Source: Thermoplasmatales archaeon (lineage in GTDB: Archaea > Thermoplasmatota > Thermoplasmata > Thermoplasmatales > Thermoplasmataceae). Taken from it: 64,000 nt of DNA. Each line of letters begins with the position of its first letter. Position 1 is the stretch's first letter. Positions 35,767 to 43,303 of this stretch are shown piece by piece. Location of the stretch: contig CP060531.1 in assembly GCA_016806715.1 (NCBI GenBank), positions 1,783,966 through 1,847,965 of the forward strand, written 5' to 3'. Made by a program: the position numbers and the translations under genes. The notes under the pieces are model-generated. The model worked only from the letters and a program-made list of their open reading frames with translations, was not told the origin of the DNA and did no database searches.

Positions 35767-37035
35767 TTATGAATTTTTACGCAGTTTTCCCAGAATTGAC
35801 ATTGCATTTGATGGAGATATATTCCCTGACCTTACCATCTCATCAACTACCTGTTCCACTTCAATATCTGAGGCACCAGCTGAAATTGCAATGTTCCTGG
35901 CGTGCAGCTTCATGTGACCTGACTGTATCCCTTCGGAACTAAGCGCTCGTATAGCGGCAAAATTCTGGGCCAGGCCCACGGATGCGAGAACACAGGCGAA
36001 TTCTCTAGCACTTTCCACATTGAGAATTTTCCTGGTTACCCTCACCTTTGGGGCTGTATTTGTCGACCCGCCAATAGTGCCAACAGCCATCGGTATCGAA
36101 ATACTCACGCTAAGGTCTCCATCCGGAAGCACGCTGTATCTGGTCAGTGACCGGTATCCATCCAGCGAGGCATATGCGTGAGCACCTGCTTCAATTGCTC
36201 TCCAGTCATTCATTGTTGCAAGCAGGACAGCGTCAATCCCGTTCATGATTCCCTTATTGTGAGTGGCTGCACGATATGGGTCGATCATGGAAAGATTGTA
36301 TGAACTCATTATATTATCCACAACTTCCTTCCCGCCTATCAAATCCTTCTTGAAAACAGCAGTGGAATAGGCCATCCTTCTGTCTGTAAGATTTGTCAGG
36401 ATCCTCAGGTTGACCTTACCGCCCGTGATTTCTTCCAGGTATGGGGCAATGAATTCGCACATGCTGTTCACTATGTTTGCACCCATTGCATCAGAAACGT
36501 CTACAAGCAAATGTATAACCAGCATCTTTTCAGGGAAGCTATACTGATAAATTTCGAGGCTCCTGGCTCCTGCACCCTTCTCTTTCAGTGTTCTACTTCT
36601 TGTGTTGGCCATGTCTATAATTTTTGATTCTGACTGCAATATCTTTATTCTGGCATCATCCAGAGAGTCCAGTTTCATTATTTGTATCTGGCCAACCATT
36701 ATGGATGCCGTGGCATAGGCGGTGAATCCGCCTGATGCTCTGCAGATCTTTGCAGCATTGGAGCATGCAGCAATAACGGAGGCCTCCTCTATCGCCATGG
36801 GAATGAGGTAGTCCTTTCCGTTGACCAGAAAATTTGTAGCTATCCCAAGCGGGATTTCCATCACAGAAATTACATTCTCCACCATCCCGTCAGCTACGTT
36901 TACCGGCATCGAACCAAATTCAGGCAATATTGATGTTTCAGACTCTGTCAGATTCGAGAACTCGGAGACAAGACGTGACCTTTCCTTTATTGATAATTTA
37001 TGGAATCCCGGGATAACCGAGCTTCTTTTTGCCAT
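35767..37035 (-). CDS. Hydroxymethylglutaryl-CoA reductase, class II type
   Basis: Makes mevalonate from HMG-CoA, the committed step to archaeal isoprenoid lipids. The protein has 422 residues. Motifs are AIEEASVIAACSNAAKICR with the catalytic Glu, SDAMGANIVNSMCEFIAPYL (nucleotide-binding DAMGxN), IDAVLLATMNDWRAIEAGAHAYAS, VGTIGGSTNTAP and LAQNFAAIRALSSEGIQSGHMKLH with the catalytic His. The short form without a membrane anchor and the HMGR-II style signatures match the class usually called degradative, which Thermoplasmatales use biosynthetically. A TATA-like CAATTAAATTATTA (plus spelling) is centred ~26 nt upstream. Confidence 0.95.
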   Translation of the reverse strand: MAKRSSVIPGFHKLSIKERSRLVSEFSNLTESETSILPEFGSMPVNVADGMVENVISVMEIPLGIATNFLVNGKDYLIPMAIEEASVIAACSNAAKICRASGGFTAYATASIMVGQIQIMKLDSLDDARIKILQSESKIIDMANTRSRTLKEKGAGARSLEIYQYSFPEKMLVIHLLVDVSDAMGANIVNSMCEFIAPYLEEITGGKVNLRILTNLTDRRMAYSTAVFKKDLIGGKEVVDNIMSSYNLSMIDPYRAATHNKGIMNGIDAVLLATMNDWRAIEAGAHAYASLDGYRSLTRYSVLPDGDLSVSISIPMAVGTIGGSTNTAPKVRVTRKILNVESAREFACVLASVGLAQNFAAIRALSSEGIQSGHMKLHARNIAISAGASDIEVEQVVDEMVRSGNISPSNAMSILGKLRKNS

Positions 37036-37259
37036 GTTTGCCTATATTATTGTCAATTAAATTATTATCCATTGTCTGGACAAAAGTTATTAAATTGCTG
37101 AACCTTAAAATCTGTTATTTTCCGATATTAGTTCATGAAATAGTTATTTGCCCGAGCGGTAAAAAAACATTGGATTACAAAATCCTTAAAAAAGTGACCA
37201 CTTACATCTTAAGTGCCTGATTTAATTATAAACTGGTAATATAAAATTAAGGTGTTAAA

Positions 37260-37841
37260 ATGACATTCGTAGATCCTTTAGCTGTAATGTTGATTGGGCT
37301 TGCAATGGGTACCCTCTTGGGGGCGTTCTACTTCTTTTTCTCCGCGAGGGGAGACAAGGAACAGATAAAGAGTCTAATTATACCCGCGTTTGGAATTGGT
37401 GCGTTTGATCTTGTAAGTGGCTTTTATATGTCTTTTGAGTGGCCAATGACAGGATTCGGCGCTGCTTATAATATGCTGTTCGGTGATCCCCTTCTACTGT
37501 TTGGACTGATATTGATGATGTCAGCTTTCATGATTTACAAGGAGATGCACCTGGGCCTGATGCCACTCCTGATTCTACTTACGGGAATTTATGTCCTGGT
37601 CGGTGCATACAGCATAGTTCAACTGAAAATGGAGAGTGGGCAGAATCTCATAACTTCAACGGGACTTTACATTTTCGACGGTATAGGTGCAGTACTGGCT
37701 CCGATCCTTTACATTAAGCCTACTACTGGAACGGGAAAAACTCTATACTATGTGGAGTGGATTGTACTGGGCATAGGCACTATATTTGCCTTGGTAATTG
37801 GCTTCATGGCCTTTAACGGTCACCTTGCCAGCCCTCCATAA
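37260..37841 (+). CDS. Six- to seven-helix membrane protein, tentatively DUF981
   Basis: A 193-residue integral membrane protein. Hydrophobic helices are visible at ~8-28, ~40-58, ~72-90, ~95-115, ~130-150 and ~165-187. The central GFYMSFEWPMTGFGAAYN and FGDPLLLFGLILM resemble what I recall of the DUF981 family. Function is unknown; channel or transporter-like behaviour is only a guess. An AAGGTG Shine-Dalgarno lies 6 nt before the ATG. Confidence 0.65.
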   Translation: MTFVDPLAVMLIGLAMGTLLGAFYFFFSARGDKEQIKSLIIPAFGIGAFDLVSGFYMSFEWPMTGFGAAYNMLFGDPLLLFGLILMMSAFMIYKEMHLGLMPLLILLTGIYVLVGAYSIVQLKMESGQNLITSTGLYIFDGIGAVLAPILYIKPTTGTGKTLYYVEWIVLGIGTIFALVIGFMAFNGHLASPP

Positions 37842-38237
37842 TCTTTTTCTTTTTTCTTCTAATTGAGTTTTCAGGAATATCTATTTATACGGCAGGAAAA
37901 GAGAACTTTTTTTCACTGCCAGACACTTTTTTCTCATGACTGAAATATAAGCTACTCTGTTGGAAATAATACTATTATGCCGTAGCAAGTACACATTGTT
38001 TTTAGCGGTATTTTTACATGGGCAGGGGTGCACATTACACTGTCCTGCCAGTGAAAACGGCTATGGATCTTTACTGGGAGGGGTAGTAAATACGCTCTCT
38101 CAACCTGAGAAATAATACCAGCCGGACGGTAAATGCATCCAGAAACACAAGTTGGTGAAATGAGTGTAACTGTTATTTCTACACTGGACAATTGGCAACC
38201 TAAACTTTTTTAATAACACTGTCGATTATGCATCCTG
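37842..38237. other. Gene-free region upstream of pyrBI with a hairpin
   Basis: About 400 bases without a credible gene. The first part is T-rich and probably terminates the upstream gene. GGCAGG (38021-38026) pairs with CCTGCC (38044-38049), with GTG/CAC inside, giving a stable hairpin. A TATA-like TTTTTTAATAA is centred ~27 nt before the pyrB ATG, so the pyrB message should be leaderless and the hairpin lies upstream of it. An unannotated small RNA or decayed gene is possible. Confidence 0.45.
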
Positions 38238-39155
38238 ATGTTGAAGAATAAAAGCATTGTTTCCATAGACGATGTCTCTGAACCTGAAATTACTGAGGTT
38301 TTTTCTGTTGCTGATAGAATGCTGAATGCACTTGAGTTAGGGAAAAAGCTTGAAATACTGAGTGGTAAAATCATGGCAACACTGTTCTATGAACCTAGCA
38401 CAAGGACAAGGCTCTCATTTGAATCCTCCATGCAGAGGCTCGGCGGATCCGTGATAAGTGTGTCAGATGTAAAGTCTTCCTCTGTTGCGAAGGGAGAAAC
38501 CCTTGCAGATACTATCCGGATGGCAGAGTCATATTCAGACGTAATAGTGATCAGGCACCCCCTTGAGGGGGCAGCAAGACTTGCATCCAAATTTTCCTCT
38601 AAGCCGGTGATCAACGCCGGCGACGGTTCTGGACAGCATCCAACGCAAACTCTGCTTGACCTTTATACAATGAGGAAATACTTCGGAAAAATTGATGGCC
38701 TGAAAATCGCTATGGTTGGGGACCTGCGGTACGGCAGGACTGTTCACTCACTTCTTCTTGCTCTCTCTAAATTCAATGTGGAAGTGACTCTGATTTCTCC
38801 CCAGATACTGAAGATGCCAGAACACATAAAAGAGAGGATCGGAAAAAATATCAAAGTAGTTTCAAGGGAAAACTTTGATGAAAACCTGGATGCTTTTGAT
38901 GTATTTTATATAACCAGAATACAAAAGGAGCGATTCACTGACCAGAACGAGTACAACAGCGTGATTGGTCTTTATTCAGTGGACGCCGGAACCGTTGCGA
39001 AAATGAAGAAAAACGCAATAATAATGCACCCCCTCCCCAGGATAGATGAAATCAAGCCGGAAGTTGATTATCTTCCGAATGCAGCCTACTTCAAGCAGGC
39101 TTTCTACGGTATTCCTGTTAGAATGGCTCTTCTTTCAATGATATTGGAGGCCTGA
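38238..39155 (+). CDS. pyrB: Aspartate carbamoyltransferase catalytic subunit
   Basis: First committed step of pyrimidine synthesis (carbamoyl phosphate plus aspartate). A 305-residue enzyme with the carbamoyl-phosphate loop FYEPSTRTRLSFESSMQRLGG, the 80s loop SSSVAKGETLADTI, HPTQTLLDLYTM and the C-terminal HPLPRIDEIKPEVD. It is followed by the regulatory subunit gene after 3 nt, so the enzyme is probably the allosteric ATCase type. Confidence 0.97.
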   Translation: MLKNKSIVSIDDVSEPEITEVFSVADRMLNALELGKKLEILSGKIMATLFYEPSTRTRLSFESSMQRLGGSVISVSDVKSSSVAKGETLADTIRMAESYSDVIVIRHPLEGAARLASKFSSKPVINAGDGSGQHPTQTLLDLYTMRKYFGKIDGLKIAMVGDLRYGRTVHSLLLALSKFNVEVTLISPQILKMPEHIKERIGKNIKVVSRENFDENLDAFDVFYITRIQKERFTDQNEYNSVIGLYSVDAGTVAKMKKNAIIMHPLPRIDEIKPEVDYLPNAAYFKQAFYGIPVRMALLSMILEA

Positions 39156-39158
39156 AAT

Positions 39159-39620
39159 ATGGAAACAACGTTGAAGGTATCGAAGATAAAGGATGGTACA
39201 GTAATTGATCACGTCCCGGCCGGAAAGGCTCTGAGAGTTGTGTCAATTCTAAAGATAGAGAATAATCCCGATGTTTCAACCACCATAGCTATGCGAGTAC
39301 AGAGTGATAAACTCGGGAGAAAGGACGTCATAAAGGTTGAAAATAAGTACCTTAACAGGGATGATCTTGACAGAATTTCACTCATAGCACCGGACGCGAC
39401 GATCAGCATAGTTAACAACTATCAGATCAAGGAGAAATTCACGGTAAAGCTTACAAAGACAGTTGTTGGAATACTAAGATGCCCGAATCAGGGTTGCATA
39501 ACCAATGTAAAGGAGCCTGTAAACAGTGAATTCTCGGTCATATCTGAAAAGCCACTCGTCCTACGCTGCTTTTACTGCGAGAGAAACATGAGTGAAAAAG
39601 AGGTAATTGCCCAATTGTAA
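39159..39620 (+). CDS. pyrI: Aspartate carbamoyltransferase regulatory subunit
   Basis: A 153-residue subunit that binds nucleotides and joins catalytic trimers. The nucleotide-binding domain begins with KVSKIKDGTVIDHVPAGKA. The zinc domain has the expected four cysteines: CPNQGC and CFYC. Its place directly after pyrB is standard in archaea. Confidence 0.97.
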   Translation: METTLKVSKIKDGTVIDHVPAGKALRVVSILKIENNPDVSTTIAMRVQSDKLGRKDVIKVENKYLNRDDLDRISLIAPDATISIVNNYQIKEKFTVKLTKTVVGILRCPNQGCITNVKEPVNSEFSVISEKPLVLRCFYCERNMSEKEVIAQL

Positions 39621-39675
39621 TCAAATCGCCGTATTTTTAAAAATAGATAATTTATTTTTATTGGAGTTTGCCAGA

Positions 39676-40467
39676 TTAGCTGGCAACCAATTTTCTCGCA
39701 TCAGCAGAAGCAGCTGAGAGCCTCATTAAGTATACCTCAACTTCCCTTGCTATCTTCGTATTAATTGTTGGCCATTGGTTCTCTGAGCTGTATCTTGTAA
39801 AGTTGCCTGCAACATTTGCTTCGAATAAATCATTATCAATTACCTTGACCTTTGCGCCGAGATTCCTGATGTCCCGTATGCCGGCCTCAGCCAGTGCTCT
39901 TTCGTGAGGATACAACCTGGACGGCTTGATTACAACGCTCAAGTTAGCGACCCCTCTTTTAATGAAGACCCTTGCAAGAGCTGTGTGCATTTTCTGGGAA
40001 TATTTTCCGCCGAAGGCGCTGAGCAGTATATACGAATCCGCTCTCTCTAATCCTGCATATATCTTTAATGCAGTTTTAGCTCTCTCTGCCTGTGAATCAC
40101 TGATATCGGATACTGTCGTCTCAAATTGAGCCCCTGTGTATTTTCCTGCTGAAAAATTCAGGTCGCCGAATCCATCGTCACCAACGTTTACCAGTTTGAC
40201 TTCCATTGGCCTGTTTGAATATATTTCCATGTAAACTGCATCGCTGCCTGAATTTCTTTCGGAGTCCACGGTGTTTCTGCCGTGATTTACCGCATGATAA
40301 AAGACCCTGGCCTCTTCAAGGGGCATTAATTTTTTTAGGACCCTTTCTCCTGCGTTGCCGATGGCTATCAGAGCGCCATCAAATCTGTCTGAACCGTACT
40401 GTCTGGCTATTTCGCAGATTTTCTCTCTCATATAGTTGTTTTCCGTTTCCACGTTTTTCCTAAACAT
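39676..40467 (-). CDS. Degenerate, half-length FtsZ/tubulin-fold protein
   Basis: A 263-residue protein whose order of segments follows the FtsZ GTPase domain. DGALIAIGNAGERVLKKL takes the place of the first nucleotide loop, SYILLSAFGGKYSQKMHTAL that of the GGGTGTG signature helix, then VANLSVVIKPSRLYPHERALAE and AKVKVIDNDLFE that of the IPNDKLLE strand. The signature glycines are mostly lost and the C-terminal domain with the T7 loop is absent, so GTP hydrolysis by the normal mechanism is unlikely. The ATG at 40467 has a minus-strand AAGGTG Shine-Dalgarno 9 nt upstream. It follows an RHH gene by 13 nt. A divergent FtsZ2-like role is inferred. Confidence 0.7.
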   Translation of the reverse strand: MFRKNVETENNYMREKICEIARQYGSDRFDGALIAIGNAGERVLKKLMPLEEARVFYHAVNHGRNTVDSERNSGSDAVYMEIYSNRPMEVKLVNVGDDGFGDLNFSAGKYTGAQFETTVSDISDSQAERAKTALKIYAGLERADSYILLSAFGGKYSQKMHTALARVFIKRGVANLSVVIKPSRLYPHERALAEAGIRDIRNLGAKVKVIDNDLFEANVAGNFTRYSSENQWPTINTKIAREVEVYLMRLSAASADARKLVAS

Positions 40468-40480
40468 TCCATAGCACCTT

Positions 40481-40906
40481 CTATAAGTCTCTATCCTGGT
40501 TCCGGGAATCTTTCGATACATGGGTATATGCCTGGTTTTCCTGCTTAAGGTCCTGCGACCTTTTCATAACTGCTTTTAGTTCGCTGTTTTTTGTATCAAT
40601 GATCTTAGATATCAAACCGCTCGATCTTGCTTCGTTAAGTATCTCCATAATGGCGTCGTTCCTGTCATTGAAGAAACCTTCCCTTATTGCAAATGAGAGT
40701 GTCTGTTCCATGATTCTGTCCAGTTTCAATGATACTTCATTTGGGCCTAGAATCCTGACCCGGTTTTGTGCAACGTATTCTAGTGCGGCAAATCTGAGAA
40801 ATTCAGACCGGCTTGAGAATCTTGGATTGTTTCGGAGAAAGCTGTCAATTTCATCGACCTCGCTTTCGGTTATTCTGATTGTCAGTTTAGTGTCTTTACT
40901 TTCCAA
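40481..40906 (-). CDS. Ribbon-helix-helix regulator with C-terminal extension (CdrS/CdrL-like)
   Basis: A 141-residue protein. Residues ~6-48 form an RHH DNA-binding domain (LTIRITESEVDEIDSFLRNN, then SRSEFLRFAALEYV). The next ~50 residues are a helical region and the end is a charged coil. In haloarchaea an RHH protein (CdrS) is encoded directly upstream of ftsZ2 and controls it; the same order with an FtsZ-like partner is seen here. Minus-strand CTTTATATAG near 40945 is a likely TATA box and lies within an AT-rich imperfect palindrome that could be an autoregulatory site. Confidence 0.85.
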   Translation of the reverse strand: MESKDTKLTIRITESEVDEIDSFLRNNPRFSSRSEFLRFAALEYVAQNRVRILGPNEVSLKLDRIMEQTLSFAIREGFFNDRNDAIMEILNEARSSGLISKIIDTKNSELKAVMKRSQDLKQENQAYTHVSKDSRNQDRDL

Positions 40907-41299
40907 CTGGATTCTCCCTTATAGTTTATATGTGATATACTATATAAAGATTTGTTTTGTATGTACATGTGGAGCTATTTGACTGAAAAGAGCAAGACAT
41001 AATATGCACACAAGAATACCGTAAGATAGCCAATTTTTGTGATTAATAAAATATAAGGTAATTATGATATTAATTTAGTTATGAATGGATGTACTATTAT
41101 ATAAGACATACACAATACTTATTAGTTTTGAACGACTTATATTGCAAGAGCTGTGCAGAATCTTTGGATTAAAAACCATTTTTATGCCGAAGGAACAGAT
41201 TGCCCTGAAATCGTACTGCAAATCTAGCTCCAGGTATCATCGTTTGGAAAATAGGGGCTTGGCATATGTTATATAAATGAAAACAATATAGAAGTATTT
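40907..41299. other. AT-rich divergent intergenic region
   Basis: About 390 bases, markedly A/T-rich, between the RHH gene and the aIF2-beta gene. It holds the RHH promoter near 40940-40950 and the aIF2-beta TATA box at 41268-41278. A 63-codon open frame in the middle (from 41085) has no family resemblance. I see no tRNA, obvious box C/D pair or strong hairpin. Confidence 0.5.
41268..41278 (+). promoter_or_regulatory. Promoter of the aIF2beta-PIN-ribK unit
   Basis: GTTATATAAAT is centred ~27 nt before the aIF2-beta ATG, predicting a leaderless transcript. Confidence 0.6.
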
Positions 41300-41917
41300 A
41301 TGTCAAATGATTATGAGGACTTACTGGATAAAGCATCAGGAATGCTTGCCAAGTCAAATACAAGTGATAGCCGGCTCAAGATACCGGACCCTGATGTCAT
41401 ATTCGAGGGCAAATCAACCATAATACGAAATTTTCTCGATATTACTGACCTGATAAACAGGGAGCCGCAGGTTATAGCAAAATACTTGATGAAGGAATTT
41501 GGAATTGGAGTAACCATAAACGGGAGAAGACTGACCATAAACAGGAAGCTCTCTGCGTCCCAGATTTCAAAAAAGTTCAGCCAGTATATGGATTCTTATG
41601 TTAAATGCTATGAATGCGGTTCGCCGGATACAGTCATAGAGAAGGTTGGAAGAATTGATCTCCTGACCTGTAAGGCATGCGGTGCGCAACACCCAATCAA
41701 GCTCACAAGAGACTCAAAATCCAGTGAGGCGGATCTGGAAGAGGGGAAACAGTACAATATCACTATAAACGAAGTCGGAAAATCAGGGGAAGGAAGATCA
41801 AGCTATAAGGGATATTCGATTATTGTCGCCGGAGGTAAAAAAGGGGAAAACCTCAGGGTTGTCATAAAGAAGATACGCAATGGAACCGCAATAGCAGAGA
41901 TAGTATCTAAATCATGA
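41300..41917 (+). CDS. Translation initiation factor aIF2 beta with C-terminal TRAM domain
   Basis: A 205-residue beta subunit of the initiator-tRNA carrier aIF2. Residues ~20-110 are the core (RNFLDITDLINREPQVIAKY), ~118-142 the zinc ribbon with CYEC and CKAC, and ~148-205 a TRAM domain (KQYNITINEVGKSGEGRSSY). The TRAM fusion is known from Thermoplasma relatives and probably adds RNA binding. It overlaps the following PIN gene by 4 nt. Confidence 0.95.
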   Translation: MSNDYEDLLDKASGMLAKSNTSDSRLKIPDPDVIFEGKSTIIRNFLDITDLINREPQVIAKYLMKEFGIGVTINGRRLTINRKLSASQISKKFSQYMDSYVKCYECGSPDTVIEKVGRIDLLTCKACGAQHPIKLTRDSKSSEADLEEGKQYNITINEVGKSGEGRSSYKGYSIIVAGGKKGENLRVVIKKIRNGTAIAEIVSKS

Positions 41918-42279
41918 AGATGATGCCTCATGCGATCATTCTGGATTCTAACGCACTGATTTACTCAGTGAAATACAAAACAGATTTGGACAAGCAGTTA
42001 TCCGGCATCGGGTTCAGCAGGATAATTGTTCCTGATTGTGTTGCAGTCGAGCTGACTGGATTATCAGGCAGAGTTCCAGAGGCACGGGCTGCCGTTTCCA
42101 TAGCCGACAGGTTTGAGAGCATACCGGTCGCGGGGAAGTGTGACTCTGCAATAGTTGATCTGGCTCAGAAAATGGATTGTGCAATCCTGACTAACGATTT
42201 GGAAATAGTTAACAACGCAAAGAGTAAAAACCTCAAGGTTTACAGTTTCAAAAGAAAAGGCATAATTGATGCTTTGTGA
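41914..42279 (+). CDS. PIN-domain protein (FCF1/UPF0129-like)
   Basis: A 121-residue single-domain PIN protein. The acidic residues of the nuclease site are AIILDSNALIY (Asp), VAVELTGL (Glu) and DCAILTNDLEIVN (two Asp). It resembles the archaeal PIN group linked to rRNA processing, not toxin VapC: no antitoxin gene is next to it, and it overlaps the aIF2-beta gene by 4 nt. A role in ribosome or RNA maturation is inferred from this context. Confidence 0.85.
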   Translation: MKMMPHAIILDSNALIYSVKYKTDLDKQLSGIGFSRIIVPDCVAVELTGLSGRVPEARAAVSIADRFESIPVAGKCDSAIVDLAQKMDCAILTNDLEIVNNAKSKNLKVYSFKRKGIIDAL

Positions 42280-42330
42280 TGAAAGATGAAGGTGTAAAGA
42301 GCTTATGTGTCCGCACAATGGGATGGAACT

Positions 42331-43017
42331 ATGACTGACAGCAAGCCCCACGATCATCAACTGTACTTTGCCCTGAAATCAATAAAGGAGCTCATAGGTA
42401 GAGATGCAAAAAGAAGCATCTCATCGGGTGAGGTGGCAAAAATAATGGGCATAAGTCAGCAGTCAGCATCCAGGCTAATGATAAAACTCTATTCAGAGAA
42501 ATATATTGACCGTACATTGGAAAACCGTAAACAGAGCGTATCCGTAACTGAAAAGGGCCTGGACCTCCTATTCACTGAACTTGATTCTCTCAATAGAATA
42601 CTAAACACAAGTGATACTTTGGACATTGAAGGGAATGTCAGCAGTGGTTTAGGTGAAGGAAAATACTATATTTCACGAAAATTCTACATAATACAGTTCC
42701 AGGAAAAACTCGGTTTCATACCATACCTTGGCACACTAAACGTAAAAGTCAGCAGCGAGTTTCAAAACGAACTCAGGAGACTGAGGAACAGTACTGGAAT
42801 ACATATAGACGGCTTCCAGACCGAGGATCGGACTTATGGGCCGGTGAAAGCTTTCAATGCGAGCATCATGGGGGTCAAGTGTGCCGCTATACTCCCTGAA
42901 AGAACAGTGTACAGCGACGTGCTTGAGTTAATCTCAAGCTACTATTTGAGAGATAAGCTGAATGTTACCGATGATTCAAGAGTGCGTGTCAGGATTGAAC
43001 TCGCTGGAAAGACCTGA
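42331..43017 (+). CDS. ribK: CTP-dependent riboflavin kinase with N-terminal HTH domain
   Basis: A 228-residue fusion. Residues ~15-85 form a winged helix (SSGEVAKIMGISQQSASRLM); residues ~95-225 are the archaeal RibK domain (EGKYYISRKFYIIQFQEKLG, IPYLGTLNVKV, GIHIDGFQTEDRTYG), which phosphorylates riboflavin with CTP to make FMN. The HTH suggests that it also represses riboflavin genes. A GTG at 42307 is a possible longer start. It is the third gene of the aIF2beta cluster. Confidence 0.9.
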   Translation: MTDSKPHDHQLYFALKSIKELIGRDAKRSISSGEVAKIMGISQQSASRLMIKLYSEKYIDRTLENRKQSVSVTEKGLDLLFTELDSLNRILNTSDTLDIEGNVSSGLGEGKYYISRKFYIIQFQEKLGFIPYLGTLNVKVSSEFQNELRRLRNSTGIHIDGFQTEDRTYGPVKAFNASIMGVKCAAILPERTVYSDVLELISSYYLRDKLNVTDDSRVRVRIELAGKT

Positions 43018-43019
43018 AG

Positions 43020-43283
43020 TCATAATCCCACATCTATTTTTCCAGACCTGACTTCACCTACTACTTTGTTGAACCTCTCGACGGCTTCCGATTCTGAAAG
43101 GCCGCATTCGTAGAGTTCCATGTATATTTCATAGGGTTCCTCATCGTCTTTCACGGTTTGGTCGACCTGAAATATCTTGGTATATCCGCAGGTCCTGTCA
43201 CCGTCAAAATTAAGCTTGTAATAAAGTTCTACCGTAACGTTCTTTTCTTCCAGCTTTTCCTGTCGCTTTACCAGATCATTCAT
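43020..43283 (-). CDS. Small acidic protein after purL, function unknown
   Basis: An 87-residue acidic soluble protein, not recognised. It follows purL by 20 nt on the same strand and has a good minus-strand Shine-Dalgarno (GAGGGG) ~6 nt before the ATG, so it is very likely translated with the purine genes. It has no metal or nucleotide motif. Purine-linked function is only positional. Confidence 0.65.
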   Translation of the reverse strand: MNDLVKRQEKLEEKNVTVELYYKLNFDGDRTCGYTKIFQVDQTVKDDEEPYEIYMELYECGLSESEAVERFNKVVGEVRSGKIDVGL

Positions 43284-43303
43284 CTAATCCCCTCAACCTC
43301 TCA

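Noticed and set aside
38100-38160. TPP-riboswitch-like words (CTGAGAAATA, then TAAATGC) upstream of pyrB
   Set aside because: The ACCTGAT core and the paired P4/P5 arms are missing and spacing is wrong; it also lies upstream of the predicted pyrB transcription start.
41085-41276. 63-codon open frame in the AT-rich gap
   Set aside because: No start context, no family resemblance, and it overlaps the aIF2-beta promoter.
41914-42279. VapC toxin of a toxin-antitoxin pair
   Set aside because: No antitoxin-like small gene is adjacent; the neighbours are aIF2beta and ribK and the sequence resembles the FCF1/UPF0129 group.
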